Shown: positions 21,155 through 30,471 of the stretch, piece after piece
How the letters are laid out: each line of letters begins with the position of its first letter
Position numbering within the stretch: position 1 is the first letter of the stretch
Assembly: GCA_017992695.1 (NCBI GenBank)
Contig: JAGOOC010000017.1
Span: 1 to 53,697, forward strand
Reading direction: 5' to 3'
DNA: 53,697 nucleotides
Source of the DNA: Bacteroides sp.
GTDB taxonomy: Bacteria > Bacteroidota > Bacteroidia > Bacteroidales > Bacteroidaceae
Translations under genes and position numbers: made by a program
Notes under the pieces: generated by a model
The model's database searches: none
Seen by the model: the letters and a program-made list of their open reading frames with translations, nothing else
What the model was told of the DNA's origin: nothing

Positions 21155-23299
21155 ATGGAAGACAACCACGAGCTGCAATTGGCATGGAAGTTCATCGAAA
21201 GCACAGGCACACATCTGTTTCTAACCGGAAAAGCCGGAACCGGGAAAACGACATTTCTCAGACGCCTCAAAGAGCAATCGCCCAAGCGTATGGTGGTGGT
21301 AGCGCCCACCGGAATTGCAGCGATCAACGCCGGAGGAGTGACGATACACTCCTTCTTTCAATTACCTTTTGCGCCTCATATACCCGATACCACATTCAAC
21401 TCGGCACAGGCGCATTACAAGTTTGGACGCGACAAGCTAAACATCATCCGCAGCATGGACTTGCTGGTGATCGATGAAATCAGTATGGTGCGAGCCGATC
21501 TGCTCGATGCCATTGATGGGGTATTGCGACGTTATCGTAATAGGCATAAACCCTTTGGTGGTGTGCAGCTTCTTATGATAGGCGATTTACAGCAACTGGC
21601 TCCTGTGGTGCGCGACGAGGAGTGGAAGCTCTTGAGCCCCCATTATGCTACCTCTTTCTTTTTTGGTAGCCGCTCACTTCGCGATACAGAATATGTAACC
21701 ATTGAACTCAAAAAGGTTTATCGACAAACCGATGGCAGGTTTCTCAATCTATTGAATAGAATTCGTGAAAAACAGGTCGACACTGCCGTTTTGGATGAGC
21801 TGAACCAGCGTTATCTGCCTGACTTCCGTCCGAGCGAAGAGGAGGGATACATCCGGCTGACCACGCACAATAATCAAGCGCAACGATACAACGAACGCCA
21901 GTTGGAGGCACTGCCCGGACGTTCATTTAGCTTTCGGGCCAGTATTGAAGGTGTCTTCCCCGAGTCGGCTTACGTAGCCGATGAGGTGCTTACGGTTAAA
22001 CGTGGTGCGCAGATTATGTTTATCAAGAACGATACCTCATCTGAAAAGCGGTTCTATAATGGAAAAATTGGACATGTGGTTGAGGTGAGTAAGGATTCCA
22101 TTTCGGTACGTGGCAATGGAGACAAAACAACTTTTCTGCTTGAACGTTCCGAATGGACAAACAGCAAATACACCCTGAACCCCGTAACCAAGGAGATTTC
22201 CGAAGAGGTGGAAGGTACGTTCAAACAATACCCCATTCGTTTGGCATGGGCAATTACTGTACATAAAAGTCAAGGGCTGACTTTCGAACGTGCCATTATT
22301 GATGCCAATGCTTCGTTTGCTCACGGGCAAGTGTACGTAGCGCTCAGTCGCTGTAAAACGCTTGAAGGAATGGTGTTGAGCTCACCATTAAATGCCGAAG
22401 CAATCATTAGCAATGATGAAATTGACGATTTTAGTCGAACCGTCGAAGCACAGACACCCGATGAAGAGCGACTACGTACATTAGAACAGAGCTACTTTTA
22501 CGAACTCTTGTGCGAGCAGTTTAGTTTTAAACGCATCGAACAGCACTTCTCGCAAGTGCTTCGTCTGCTCGACGAACATCTCTATCGGCTGTACCCCAAG
22601 CTACTGGAACGTTACAAGGACACCGATGGCCTCTTTAAAACCAAAATAAGCAAAGTAGCCGATACGTTTCACGCACAATACTCCACATTGATAACCGAAG
22701 CCCCCGATTATGCTCAAAATGCCATGTTGCATCAACGCATCGTCTCGGGTGCTCATTATTTCAATGCGCAGCTGGTAAATGTGTTGCTTCCACTGATGGC
22801 AGACACAAAGATTCAAACAGACAATAAGGAGTTGAAGAAGAAGTTTCTTGAAACCATGCATGGGTTACGAGAATCGGTACATCTAAAACGAGGTACGCTC
22901 TCTTTTACTGAGAAAGAAGGGTTTAGTGTTACCGCTTATTTAAAACACAAAGCTGCCGTTATGCTTTCGTTCGAAGAAGAGAGTACAACGCCGAAAACTA
23001 CAGGCGCACAACGCACCTCGCTGCGTAGCAACAAAGCTGACAGTCAACAGAAAATAGAAGTACCAACCGACGTCTCTCATCCCGAACTTTACAAAGAAAT
23101 TATATCTTGGCGCAACGCTGAGGCTGCCAAAAAAGGACTGCCTGTCTATACGGTCATTCAGCAGAAGGCCATAGTGGGCATTGTGAACCAATTGCCTACT
23201 GATATTGCTTCGCTTCTTGGCATTCCTTATTTCGGTAAAAAAAGTGCCGAGAAGTATGGCAGTCAGCTATTAGAAATGGTGAAGAAATATGCAAAATAA
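21155..23299 (+). CDS. Pif1/Dda-like superfamily 1B helicase with a C-terminal HRDC domain
   Basis: A 714-residue ATPase. Walker A is GKAGTGKT (25-32); Walker B is LLVIDEISMV (about 105-114); later motifs include GGVQLLMIGDLQQLAPV and AITVHKSQGLTFERAII (about 363-379), typical of Pif1/RecD2-like 5'-3' helicases. The last 75 residues (HPELYKEIISWRNAEAAKKG onward) form an HRDC domain, a nucleic-acid binding module usually found in RecQ and RNase D. This pairing is common in Bacteroidetes but little studied. Likely role: DNA unwinding in replication or repair. It lies 35 bp after atpG and ends at a bidirectional terminator. Confidence 0.9.
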   Translation: MEDNHELQLAWKFIESTGTHLFLTGKAGTGKTTFLRRLKEQSPKRMVVVAPTGIAAINAGGVTIHSFFQLPFAPHIPDTTFNSAQAHYKFGRDKLNIIRSMDLLVIDEISMVRADLLDAIDGVLRRYRNRHKPFGGVQLLMIGDLQQLAPVVRDEEWKLLSPHYATSFFFGSRSLRDTEYVTIELKKVYRQTDGRFLNLLNRIREKQVDTAVLDELNQRYLPDFRPSEEEGYIRLTTHNNQAQRYNERQLEALPGRSFSFRASIEGVFPESAYVADEVLTVKRGAQIMFIKNDTSSEKRFYNGKIGHVVEVSKDSISVRGNGDKTTFLLERSEWTNSKYTLNPVTKEISEEVEGTFKQYPIRLAWAITVHKSQGLTFERAIIDANASFAHGQVYVALSRCKTLEGMVLSSPLNAEAIISNDEIDDFSRTVEAQTPDEERLRTLEQSYFYELLCEQFSFKRIEQHFSQVLRLLDEHLYRLYPKLLERYKDTDGLFKTKISKVADTFHAQYSTLITEAPDYAQNAMLHQRIVSGAHYFNAQLVNVLLPLMADTKIQTDNKELKKKFLETMHGLRESVHLKRGTLSFTEKEGFSVTAYLKHKAAVMLSFEEESTTPKTTGAQRTSLRSNKADSQQKIEVPTDVSHPELYKEIISWRNAEAAKKGLPVYTVIQQKAIVGIVNQLPTDIASLLGIPYFGKKSAEKYGSQLLEMVKKYAK

Positions 23300-23324
23300 A
23301 GGGTTGAAGTACCCATTCATGTAA

Positions 23325-23362
23325 AAGCGGGTGTCATATCTATACAAGAATGACACCCGCTT
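23325..23362. terminator. Bidirectional terminator between helicase and small acidic protein
   Basis: AAGCGGGTGTCAT (23325-23337) pairs perfectly with ATGACACCCGCTT (23350-23362). It lies between two converging genes, 25 bp after one stop and 3 bp after the other. Confidence 0.8.
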
Positions 23363-23365
23363 ATC

Positions 23366-23578
23366 CTATTCCTCGATTTCATTTTTAATAATCTCTTCCA
23401 TCTCCTTGATCCGTTTTTCTCTCTCCTCGGGAGTCAGATTCTCAGGATCATCTGCTGTGTCGTGTATCGTTTTTGATACTCCGTCGCTCCAGTTTCCAAA
23501 TTTATTCTTTGCAGGTCGTCCATGGGGTGCTATGTTTTCATCTGCAATAGGTACATTTCTATCAATAACATTATCCAT
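23366..23578 (-). CDS. Small charged protein of unknown function
   Basis: A 70-residue soluble protein with a disordered-looking N-terminal half (GRPAKNKFGNWSDGVSK) and an acidic/basic helix at the C-terminus (LTPEEREKRIKEMEEIIKNE). No domain is recognised. The start ATG at 23578 and the terminator directly after its stop make a real gene likely. The antisense frame at 23331-23609 is Ser-rich and is rejected as its shadow. Confidence 0.65.
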   Translation of the reverse strand: MDNVIDRNVPIADENIAPHGRPAKNKFGNWSDGVSKTIHDTADDPENLTPEEREKRIKEMEEIIKNEIEE

Positions 23579-23827
23579 ACGTAAAGTTTTTAAAAGTGAA
23601 ACAATCTAACTCTCACTAATAGAATGGAATAATAGGCGAAAATGTTCTGTAGATTGTTCTTTTTTTAGGCAAGTACCGGAAAAGAAACAAACTTTTGGTA
23701 TCTTGATGGGTGAAGTTGTTGGCGTGATTTTTATTTTTATTGAGCACGCTTGTAAAGTCGTTTTTTTGTGTACATTTGCAACTCTCTTATGTCTATTGCA
23801 TAAACCTATGGTAAACCTAAAATCAGC
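23579..23827. promoter_or_regulatory. Divergent promoter region; -7 box for the SGNH hydrolase at 23771-23778
   Basis: TACATTTG at 23771-23778 matches TAnnTTTG, with a TTG at 23750-23752, 18 bp upstream, close to the expected -33 distance. The ATG follows 49 bp later. No box for the small minus-strand gene was clear. Confidence 0.55.
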
Positions 23828-24535
23828 ATGAAAATGAATGCATTTACTTGGCAGAGATTAATCGTAATTCTCTGTGTAAGCTCCTTCTTAATTGGAGTTA
23901 ATGCCCAAAACAAAGATTGGGCGAATTTTGGTCGTTACGCAGCAGCCAATGCAGAGCTGCCTAAACCTGCAAAGAGTGAAAAAAGAGTAGTCTTTATGGG
24001 TAATTCCATTACCGAAGGCTGGGTAAGAACACATCCCGATTTCTTTCAAACCAATGGATATGTTGGTCGCGGCATCAGCGGACAAACCTCTTATCAGTTT
24101 TTGGCGCGCTTTCGCGAAGACGTAATTAACTTGTTGCCCAAGTTGGTTGTTATCAATGCAGGTACCAATGATGTGGCCGAGAATACCGGTGCATACAATG
24201 AAGACCGCACGTTTGGAAACATAGTATCAATGGTCGAACTCTCTAAAGCCAACAAGATCAAAGTGATATTGACTTCCGTTCTCCCTGCTGCTGCTTTCGA
24301 TTGGAATCTTTCCATCACCAATGTGCCGCAAAAGATACAGGCATTGAATGCCCGAATCAAAGCATATGCGAAAGCTAATAAAATTCCTTACGTAGATTAT
24401 TATGCTAAAATGGTCACCGGAGCAAACAAAGCACTAAACGAACAATACACCAAAGATGGCGTGCATCCTACTGCCGAAGGGTATGTAGTGATGGAAGGTT
24501 TAATCAAAGAAGCAATTGATAAAACGTTTCGCTAA
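23828..24535 (+). CDS. Secreted SGNH/GDSL-family hydrolase
   Basis: A 235-residue protein with a signal peptide ending at about residue 26 (GVNAQ). The SGNH blocks are visible: catalytic Ser60 in VFMGNSITEG, the Gly block GRGISGQTS (80-88), Asn114 in INAGTNDV, and Asp210/His213 in KDGVHPTAEGY. Such enzymes remove acetyl or other acyl groups from carbohydrates or lipids; in Bacteroides many act on plant or host glycans. The exact substrate is not readable. It is transcribed alone from its own promoter. Confidence 0.88.
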   Translation: MKMNAFTWQRLIVILCVSSFLIGVNAQNKDWANFGRYAAANAELPKPAKSEKRVVFMGNSITEGWVRTHPDFFQTNGYVGRGISGQTSYQFLARFREDVINLLPKLVVINAGTNDVAENTGAYNEDRTFGNIVSMVELSKANKIKVILTSVLPAAAFDWNLSITNVPQKIQALNARIKAYAKANKIPYVDYYAKMVTGANKALNEQYTKDGVHPTAEGYVVMEGLIKEAIDKTFR

Positions 24536-24581
24536 TTGTTAAATAAGGGTGAATTGAACAGGTAAACCGAATGGAACATGC

Positions 24582-24589
24582 TATCTTTG
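24582..24589 (+). promoter_or_regulatory. -7 promoter box of the cobQ operon
   Basis: TATCTTTG matches TAnnTTTG and lies 16 bp before the cobQ ATG. The gap after the previous gene is only 70 bp, too short for a cobalamin riboswitch. Confidence 0.55.
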
Positions 24590-24605
24590 CAATCAAATAG
24601 TAAAG

Positions 24606-26096
24606 ATGAGCATGAATCAATTACACCCCTTGATGCTGGCTGGAACAGGTAGCGATGTTGGTAAGAGTATTATTGCCGCTGCCTTTTGCCGCATTTTTTT
24701 GCAGGACGGCTATCGTCCTGCCCCCTTCAAAGCACAAAACATGGCACTAAACTCCTATGCTACCCCCGAGGGGTTGGAGATCGGACGTGCGCAAGCCGTA
24801 CAGGCCGAAGCAGCAGGCGTTCCGTGCCACACCGATATGAATCCGTTGTTGTTGAAACCATCGTCTGACCAAGTAGCACAAGTTGTACTTCACGGTCGGC
24901 CGATAGGCAATAGCACTGCTTACAGCTACTTCCGCAAGGAGGGGCGCGAGGAGTTGCGGGCCGAAGTAAACGGTGCATTCGATCGGTTGAACGCACGTTA
25001 CAATCCCGTAGTCATGGAAGGTGCGGGCAGTATCTCCGAAATTAACCTGCGAGAGCTTGATCTGGTGAATATGTCCATGGCCATGCATGCCGGGGCGGAT
25101 GTAATTCTGGTAGCCGACATCGACCGTGGCGGTGTGTTCGCCAGTGTATACGGTTCTGTTTTGCTGTTAACACCCCAAGAACGGAAACACGTGAAGGGGA
25201 TTTTAATTAATAAATTTCGTGGCGATCTGCGCCTATTCGAGAGCGGTGTGACGATGATCGAAGAGCTGTGCAGCATTCCCGTGGTGGGCGTAGTGCCCTA
25301 TTACAAAGAAATATACATCGAAGAAGAAGACTCCGTAGCCCTACAAACCAAACAAATGCAGGCAGCTCACGGCAAGATCAATGTGGCCGTGGTGTTGCTG
25401 CGACACTTGAGCAACTTTACCGACTTTAATGCGCTTGAACGCGATCCGCGCGTGCACCTCTTCTACACCAACAATACCGATGAATTGCAGAAAGCGGACA
25501 TCATACTGCTGCCGGGCTCGAAGAGCACGTTGGCCGACCTCTACGAACTGCGGCGCAACGGTGTGGCGGCAGCCGTGCTTCAAGCCCATCGAAACGGGGC
25601 TACCGTGATGGGGATCTGCGGTGGCTATCAGCTTATGGGGCAGGAGGTCTGTGATCCCGATCACGTGGAGGGCGATATAGAACGCTTGCCCGGACTTGGA
25701 CTGTTGCCCGTGAGCACGCAGATGCTGGGCGAGAAGGTAACGCGACAGGTGAAATTCCGTTTTCGTGATTCGACGGTGCTCTGTGAAGGATACGAGATTC
25801 ACATGGGGCAAACTGCGCCCGTGTCAGGTGTCGAACCTTCGCCCCTAAACGACTTAACAGATGGAAGCACCGATGGGTATTTCGTAGACCGAACCTGCAT
25901 GGGAACCTATATTCACGGCATTCTTGACAATGCCTCCTTCATTGATTACCTGCTCGAACCCTTTGCTGCTCGGTTGGAAGAGAGACCCTTCGACTATAAA
26001 GCGTTTAAAGAGGAACAATACGACAAGTTGGCTGCACACGTGCGAGCGCACGTTAATATGCCGCTCATCTACGAAATACTACAAGCACATGATTGA
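24606..26096 (+). CDS. cobQ: Cobyric acid synthase
   Basis: A 496-residue amidotransferase that amidates four side chains of adenosylcobyrinic acid diamide using ATP and glutamine. The N-terminal dethiobiotin-synthetase-like domain has the P-loop GTGSDVGKS (13-21) and DIDRGGVFAS (171-180). The C-terminal class I glutaminase-like domain has nucleophile Cys338 in GICGGYQLMG and a late His in GTYIHG. Full length for CobQ. It opens a rightward operon with cobD and cbiB; its stop overlaps the next start by 8 bp. Confidence 0.95.
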   Translation: MSMNQLHPLMLAGTGSDVGKSIIAAAFCRIFLQDGYRPAPFKAQNMALNSYATPEGLEIGRAQAVQAEAAGVPCHTDMNPLLLKPSSDQVAQVVLHGRPIGNSTAYSYFRKEGREELRAEVNGAFDRLNARYNPVVMEGAGSISEINLRELDLVNMSMAMHAGADVILVADIDRGGVFASVYGSVLLLTPQERKHVKGILINKFRGDLRLFESGVTMIEELCSIPVVGVVPYYKEIYIEEEDSVALQTKQMQAAHGKINVAVVLLRHLSNFTDFNALERDPRVHLFYTNNTDELQKADIILLPGSKSTLADLYELRRNGVAAAVLQAHRNGATVMGICGGYQLMGQEVCDPDHVEGDIERLPGLGLLPVSTQMLGEKVTRQVKFRFRDSTVLCEGYEIHMGQTAPVSGVEPSPLNDLTDGSTDGYFVDRTCMGTYIHGILDNASFIDYLLEPFAARLEERPFDYKAFKEEQYDKLAAHVRAHVNMPLIYEILQAHD

Positions 26097-27105
26097 TGGA
26101 CACGGAGACGATGCCTATAAATTGGGGCATACGATAACAAGCAATTTCAGCTCAAATGTATATCCTAGCGTGGATTTGAGTGGTCTCAAGGCACATCTTT
26201 GTGCACAAATGGATGGCATCAGCAGCTATCCCGAACCGGAGCCCTATACCCTTGAAGCCGGATTGGCTGAACGCCACGGTGTTTCCTCACAGCAAGTTTG
26301 CGTCACAAACGGTGCCACAGAAGCCATTTACCTCATTGCGCAAGCTTTTCGGCGTAGCCAAACGGCTATCCTGATGCCTACGTTCAGTGAGTATGCCGAT
26401 GCTTGTCGCATGCACGGGCATCAAATTTCCTCACTTTATTCACTCCAGGAACCATTGGATGAAAAGATAGAGATGCTTTGGGTGTGCAACCCCAACAACC
26501 CCACGGGTGAGGTGCACTGCAAGGAGATGCTCGAAGTCTATATCCAACAGCATCCGCGTGTTTGCTTTGTGATTGATCAATCTTACGAATATTTTACGAC
26601 AAAACCACTCTTTAGCGTGTTCGAGGCAGCTCAGTTTCCCAACGTACTGCTGCTGCATTCGCTCACGAAACGCTATGCCATTCCCGGTTTACGGTTGGGG
26701 TATATTACTGCCGATGAATCGTTGCTTGCTCACTTGCGTACCCATCGCATGCCGTGGTCGGTCAATCAAATGGCCATTGAAGCAGGACTATACCTGCTCC
26801 GTCACGATGTGCTCACCGGTATTTCGATGGACGATTACCTCAAAGAGACTGCCCGTTTGCGTGATGCACTGCAAGCCTCGGGTTGCATCGAGGTGTGGCC
26901 CACCGATACACATTACATGCTTGCTTGTCTGCGTTTCGGTAAGGCTTCTGCTTTGAAAGCGTATCTTGTTCGCGAGCATGGTCTCTTGATTCGGGATGCT
27001 TCGAACTTCGAAGGGTTGGACGATCGTTTCTTTCGTGTGGCAACGCAAACCAAGCAGGAAAATGATAAACTGATTAAAGCCATCATGCAATGGATGTCGG
27101 AGTGA
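26089..27105 (+). CDS. cobD: L-threonine-O-3-phosphate decarboxylase (PLP-dependent)
   Basis: A 338-residue fold-type I aminotransferase-like enzyme. The ATG at 26089, 8 bp inside the end of cobQ, is preferred over an upstream start deep inside cobQ. The PLP lysine is Lys194 in HSLTKRYAIPGLRLGY, and NPNNPTG (134-140) is a family signature. The enzyme makes (R)-1-amino-2-propanol phosphate, the linker of the nucleotide loop. The product is used by CbiB, encoded next with a 16-bp overlap. The symbol follows Salmonella usage. Confidence 0.92.
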   Translation: MIDGHGDDAYKLGHTITSNFSSNVYPSVDLSGLKAHLCAQMDGISSYPEPEPYTLEAGLAERHGVSSQQVCVTNGATEAIYLIAQAFRRSQTAILMPTFSEYADACRMHGHQISSLYSLQEPLDEKIEMLWVCNPNNPTGEVHCKEMLEVYIQQHPRVCFVIDQSYEYFTTKPLFSVFEAAQFPNVLLLHSLTKRYAIPGLRLGYITADESLLAHLRTHRMPWSVNQMAIEAGLYLLRHDVLTGISMDDYLKETARLRDALQASGCIEVWPTDTHYMLACLRFGKASALKAYLVREHGLLIRDASNFEGLDDRFFRVATQTKQENDKLIKAIMQWMSE

Positions 27106-28094
27106 TTTTACAACAGTTGATGGAGATGCCGTTGTTGGAGATGCCGTTGTTGTTGCCCTTGTTGTTAGCTTTCGGGCTCGATCGCTGGTTGGGCGATCCT
27201 TCTTGGTTACCCCACCCGGTGGTGGGTTTCGGCAAACTTATATCCTTCTTTGAGCATCGACTCAATCGCGGACGATTTCTCCTCTTCAAAGGAGGAGTGA
27301 TGACGATAGGCCTTGTTGTTTCCATCTATTTGCTAACGGTTGCACTGTTTCAACTCATTGGCTGGGTAGCTACATTAACCGGATGGCCTGTACTCGCATC
27401 TGTACTTTCTGTATTTTCCATACTTGTTCAAACGGTGCTTATCTTCTATTGCTTGGCCGGCACTACCTTGGTGCGCGAGGTACGCGATGTTTTTGAAGCT
27501 GTCGACCGCTCGCTGGCAGAAGGGCGTACGCAAGTAGCACGCATTGTGGGGCGCGATACCTCCGAGCTCTCTGCACAAGAGGTGCGTACTGCAGCGCTCG
27601 AAACATTGGCCGAGAACTTGAGTGATGGAGTGATTGCTCCGCTCTTCTGGTACTTGTTGCTGGGCGTGCCCGGCATGTTGGCCTATAAGATGGTGAATAC
27701 GCTCGATTCGATGGTTGGGTATAAAAATCCGCGCTACCTGCTGTTTGGCCGCGTAGCCGCTCGCCTAGATGATGTTGCGAATTACATCCCCGCTCGCCTC
27801 ACTTCCTTGTTAATGATCATCGTTAGCGGTCGCTTTTCATGTTGCCGTTTTGTGCTTCGTTACGGTTCACAGCATGCAAGTCCCAACTCAGGTTACCCCG
27901 AAGCAGCTTTGGCCGGCATCCTGAACTGTCGCTTTGGGGGGCCACATCCGTATTTTGGGAAGGAGGTATGGAAACCATTTATCGGTACAAACGCACGTAG
28001 GTTGACAAGCCAAGATATGAAACAGGCCGTCAGCATCAACCAACGGGCAGAGTGGCTGATGCTGATACTGGTGATTTTATTCAGTCTATGGTGA
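27090..28094 (+). CDS. cbiB: Adenosylcobinamide-phosphate synthase
   Basis: A 334-residue membrane protein that attaches aminopropanol (phosphate) to adenosylcobyric acid. Signatures: DRWLGDPSWLPHPVVGFG near the N-terminus, NLSDGVIAPLFWY, and NTLDSMVGYKNPRY. Several membrane helices. Its start overlaps cobD by 16 bp. An internal duplication (GAGATGCCGTTGTTG twice at 27122-27154) makes the N-terminal MPLLEMPLLLPLLL stretch. It ends 4 bp from the convergent cobC stop, and no terminator fits between them. Confidence 0.92.
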   Translation: MDVGVILQQLMEMPLLEMPLLLPLLLAFGLDRWLGDPSWLPHPVVGFGKLISFFEHRLNRGRFLLFKGGVMTIGLVVSIYLLTVALFQLIGWVATLTGWPVLASVLSVFSILVQTVLIFYCLAGTTLVREVRDVFEAVDRSLAEGRTQVARIVGRDTSELSAQEVRTAALETLAENLSDGVIAPLFWYLLLGVPGMLAYKMVNTLDSMVGYKNPRYLLFGRVAARLDDVANYIPARLTSLLMIIVSGRFSCCRFVLRYGSQHASPNSGYPEAALAGILNCRFGGPHPYFGKEVWKPFIGTNARRLTSQDMKQAVSINQRAEWLMLILVILFSLW

Positions 28095-28098
28095 TTAC

Positions 28099-28644
28099 TC
28101 AGTCAATGGTGATTCGTACCATTCCTCCATACGACGTCAATGCCTCGAATGCTTGTTCGCGCTCAACGACGCCTGCATAAATTTGTGCACAAACCAACAC
28201 GCCACCGTGCGAAAATACAGCTACACGCTCGCAGCTCTGCTGTTTTACTTCATCCAGAAAGGCTGCTACACGCTCATATTGCATCATGAATGATTCGCCA
28301 CCTGTAGTGGCTACGTTGTAATAGTCATTGAACCATTCGTGTATGCGAGGGTCGCGGATGGCATCAAACCGTTGCATCTCCCATTCGCCAAAATGAAGCT
28401 CTTTCAATCTGTCGTCGCGTAAGGCATCGGCATATCCGCAAGCTACTGCGAGGCGTGTGCACCGACTTAGCGGACTGGTATATACTTCATCAAAAACACC
28501 TTCGGCCATGATTTGCTTGCGCAGGTTCTCGGCAACGACAAGGGCCTCTTGTTCAAAACTCTCCTTTAAAGGCACATCGGTCTGTCCGTAGCAGACTCCC
28601 AGCGGCACATCGACTGCTGTATGACGGATAAGTGTTACTTCCAT
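28099..28644 (-). CDS. cobC: Alpha-ribazole phosphatase, histidine phosphatase family
   Basis: A 181-residue phosphatase starting at ATG 28644; the longer frame reaching 28833 lies inside cobS and is rejected. The catalytic His8 is in TLIRHTAVD, and the second His is in VFSHGGVL. It removes the phosphate from alpha-ribazole phosphate or cobalamin phosphate after CobS. The start lies 10 bp inside the cobS end, so it is translated with it. Confidence 0.9.
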   Translation of the reverse strand: MEVTLIRHTAVDVPLGVCYGQTDVPLKESFEQEALVVAENLRKQIMAEGVFDEVYTSPLSRCTRLAVACGYADALRDDRLKELHFGEWEMQRFDAIRDPRIHEWFNDYYNVATTGGESFMMQYERVAAFLDEVKQQSCERVAVFSHGGVLVCAQIYAGVVEREQAFEALTSYGGMVRITID

Positions 28645-29387
28645 AATGTATAGGTTATGACTGTTCCTACATAAAAAGAGAGTTCGCAGAGCAGGAACAA
28701 GGCTCCGCAGCAATCTCCGGTGTATCCTTGCAGCCGTCGTTTCATGAACACAACAAGCAAGGTGAATGTGAATATGGGTAATCCCACCGACAGCCAAGGC
28801 TGCAACGGGAAGAAAAACACGAAGGGTAACCATCCGCAGCAGGTGGCTATAATCGCTTCACCGATCGACATTCGGTTGTAAACGACTCCTGCTTTGCTCT
28901 CTTCTTTTTTGCGAGCATAGGGCAACAAGTTGATGAGCTGTGCCGATACGAACTTCGCCCAAACATCGCCCGTGAGCAACACGGCATAGAGCAGTGTTTG
29001 CGGAAGCGATGTGAGCAGTCCCCACGAGAGCAGAAAGTAAAGAATCAATCCGATGCCTGCGTAACTGCCCATGTGAGAGTCTTTCATGATGGCAAGGGTG
29101 CGCTCGCGGGTAGTGCCACCGCCAAACCCGTCGAAGAAGTCGGCCAGTCCGTCTTCATGCAACGCTCCGGTTATCAGCAGTCGGCTACTCATGGCCAATA
29201 GCACAGCTACATGCAAAGGTAACACCTGCGAGGTAAGCCAAAGCACACCTGCCATAATGCCCCCGGTGAGCCATCCTGTCAAGGGCCAATAGGGAACCAC
29301 GTGCTTGAAACTCTCTGCCGGTACTTCGCGTATTCTCCAGAAGGGCAAGCGGGTGAAAAAGATAAAAGCAGCCAATGCATTATTCAT
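28635..29387 (-). CDS. cobS: Adenosylcobinamide-GDP ribazoletransferase (cobalamin synthase)
   Basis: A 250-residue membrane protein joining adenosylcobinamide-GDP and alpha-ribazole (phosphate). Signatures: FFTRLPFWRI near the N-terminus, the acidic metal site GALHEDGLADFFDGFGGG, and KDSHMGSYAGIGL. About six hydrophobic segments. It lies 27 bp after cobT and overlaps cobC. Confidence 0.94.
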   Translation of the reverse strand: MNNALAAFIFFTRLPFWRIREVPAESFKHVVPYWPLTGWLTGGIMAGVLWLTSQVLPLHVAVLLAMSSRLLITGALHEDGLADFFDGFGGGTTRERTLAIMKDSHMGSYAGIGLILYFLLSWGLLTSLPQTLLYAVLLTGDVWAKFVSAQLINLLPYARKKEESKAGVVYNRMSIGEAIIATCCGWLPFVFFFPLQPWLSVGLPIFTFTLLVVFMKRRLQGYTGDCCGALFLLCELSFYVGTVITYTLWK

Positions 29388-29414
29388 GTTATTGAAGTAG
29401 TTCTTTAAGTGGCG

Positions 29415-30455
29415 TTAGAAGTATTTGGTGATTGCAGCATGCGCAAAGTTATCCATCTCGTTGAGCATGCGCACGGCCGAGTCAACAATGGGATAGGCAC
29501 AGATGGCACCTGTTCCTTCGCCAAGTCGTAACCCTAAGTTCAGCAGGGGTTTAACATTCATGGAGTCAAGTATCAATTTATGCCCGATCTCGTCACCTTG
29601 ATGCCCGAATATGGCGTAACTCAACACCTCCGGATAGAGTTTCGAGGCAGCCAGTATGCAGTTGGTCATGATAAACCCGTCCACCAGTATCACCATTTTC
29701 AGTTCGGCAGCTTGTAGCATGGCCCCTATAGCCATGACCATCTCCAGCCCGCCGAAATAGCGTATGTGGTCTAACGTGCTGCCATCTCCCCGGTAGTTGT
29801 TCAAGGCTTGTTTCAGCACGTTGTATTTATGGCGGACACCTGCATTGTCCAGTCCGCTACCGGCCCCTACGCAGGCTTCGAGCGGAGTCTCGGTAAAACA
29901 GCTCATCCATAGTGAAGAGGAGGAGGTATTGCCGATGCCCATCTCGCCTAAGCTGATCACGTTAGTTCCCTCTGCATGACAACAGCGCACCACTTCGGCT
30001 CCGTGTTCGATGCAACGATGCATCTCCTCTTCCGTCATGGCTGCCTCATGCAGGTAGTTGCGCGATCCTCTCCTTACTTTCTTATGGATGATTCCTTGTT
30101 CGTGAAGCGGCAGGTCGTAATCTACCCCTGCATCGACAATCTTCAAGGTGAAACCATGTTGCCGACAGAGGAAATTGACCCCGGCTCCCCCGTGCAAAAA
30201 GTTGCTCAGTTGTTGCCACGTCACCTCTTTGGGCGAGAAGCTTACGCCCTCGTCTACAATGCCATGATCGGCCGCAAAGATGATGTTTTGCGGATGCGCT
30301 AACGTTGGGCTGAGTGTTTGCTGTATCATGCCGATTTGCAGTGCCAACTCTTCGAGCACCCCCAACGACCCCTTCGGCTTGGTTAAGTTATTGATTTTGT
30401 CTAGTAATGCTTCCTTTATCTCCTCATTGGGTTTTACAATGGTAAATGCTTTCAT
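29415..30455 (-). CDS. cobT: Nicotinate-nucleotide-dimethylbenzimidazole phosphoribosyltransferase
   Basis: A 346-residue enzyme that makes alpha-ribazole phosphate from a lower-ligand base and nicotinate mononucleotide. Signatures: [37 protein letters not shown], and the catalytic Glu313 in LRLGEGTGA. Start ATG 30455. It lies 16 bp after cobU. Confidence 0.96.
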   Translation of the reverse strand: MKAFTIVKPNEEIKEALLDKINNLTKPKGSLGVLEELALQIGMIQQTLSPTLAHPQNIIFAADHGIVDEGVSFSPKEVTWQQLSNFLHGGAGVNFLCRQHGFTLKIVDAGVDYDLPLHEQGIIHKKVRRGSRNYLHEAAMTEEEMHRCIEHGAEVVRCCHAEGTNVISLGEMGIGNTSSSSLWMSCFTETPLEACVGAGSGLDNAGVRHKYNVLKQALNNYRGDGSTLDHIRYFGGLEMVMAIGAMLQAAELKMVILVDGFIMTNCILAASKLYPEVLSYAIFGHQGDEIGHKLILDSMNVKPLLNLGLRLGEGTGAICAYPIVDSAVRMLNEMDNFAHAAITKYF

Positions 30456-30471
30456 GTTGTTCGGTCTGTTT

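Noticed and set aside
24536-24605. Cobalamin riboswitch upstream of cobQ
   Set aside because: Only 70 bp lie between the genes, too short for a cobalamin riboswitch, and no B12-box-like sequence was noticed.
25924-26088. Longer start of cobD inside cobQ
   Set aside because: The extra 55 residues lie in another frame of conserved cobQ sequence and match no family; the ATG at 26089 fits the usual overlap of coupled genes.
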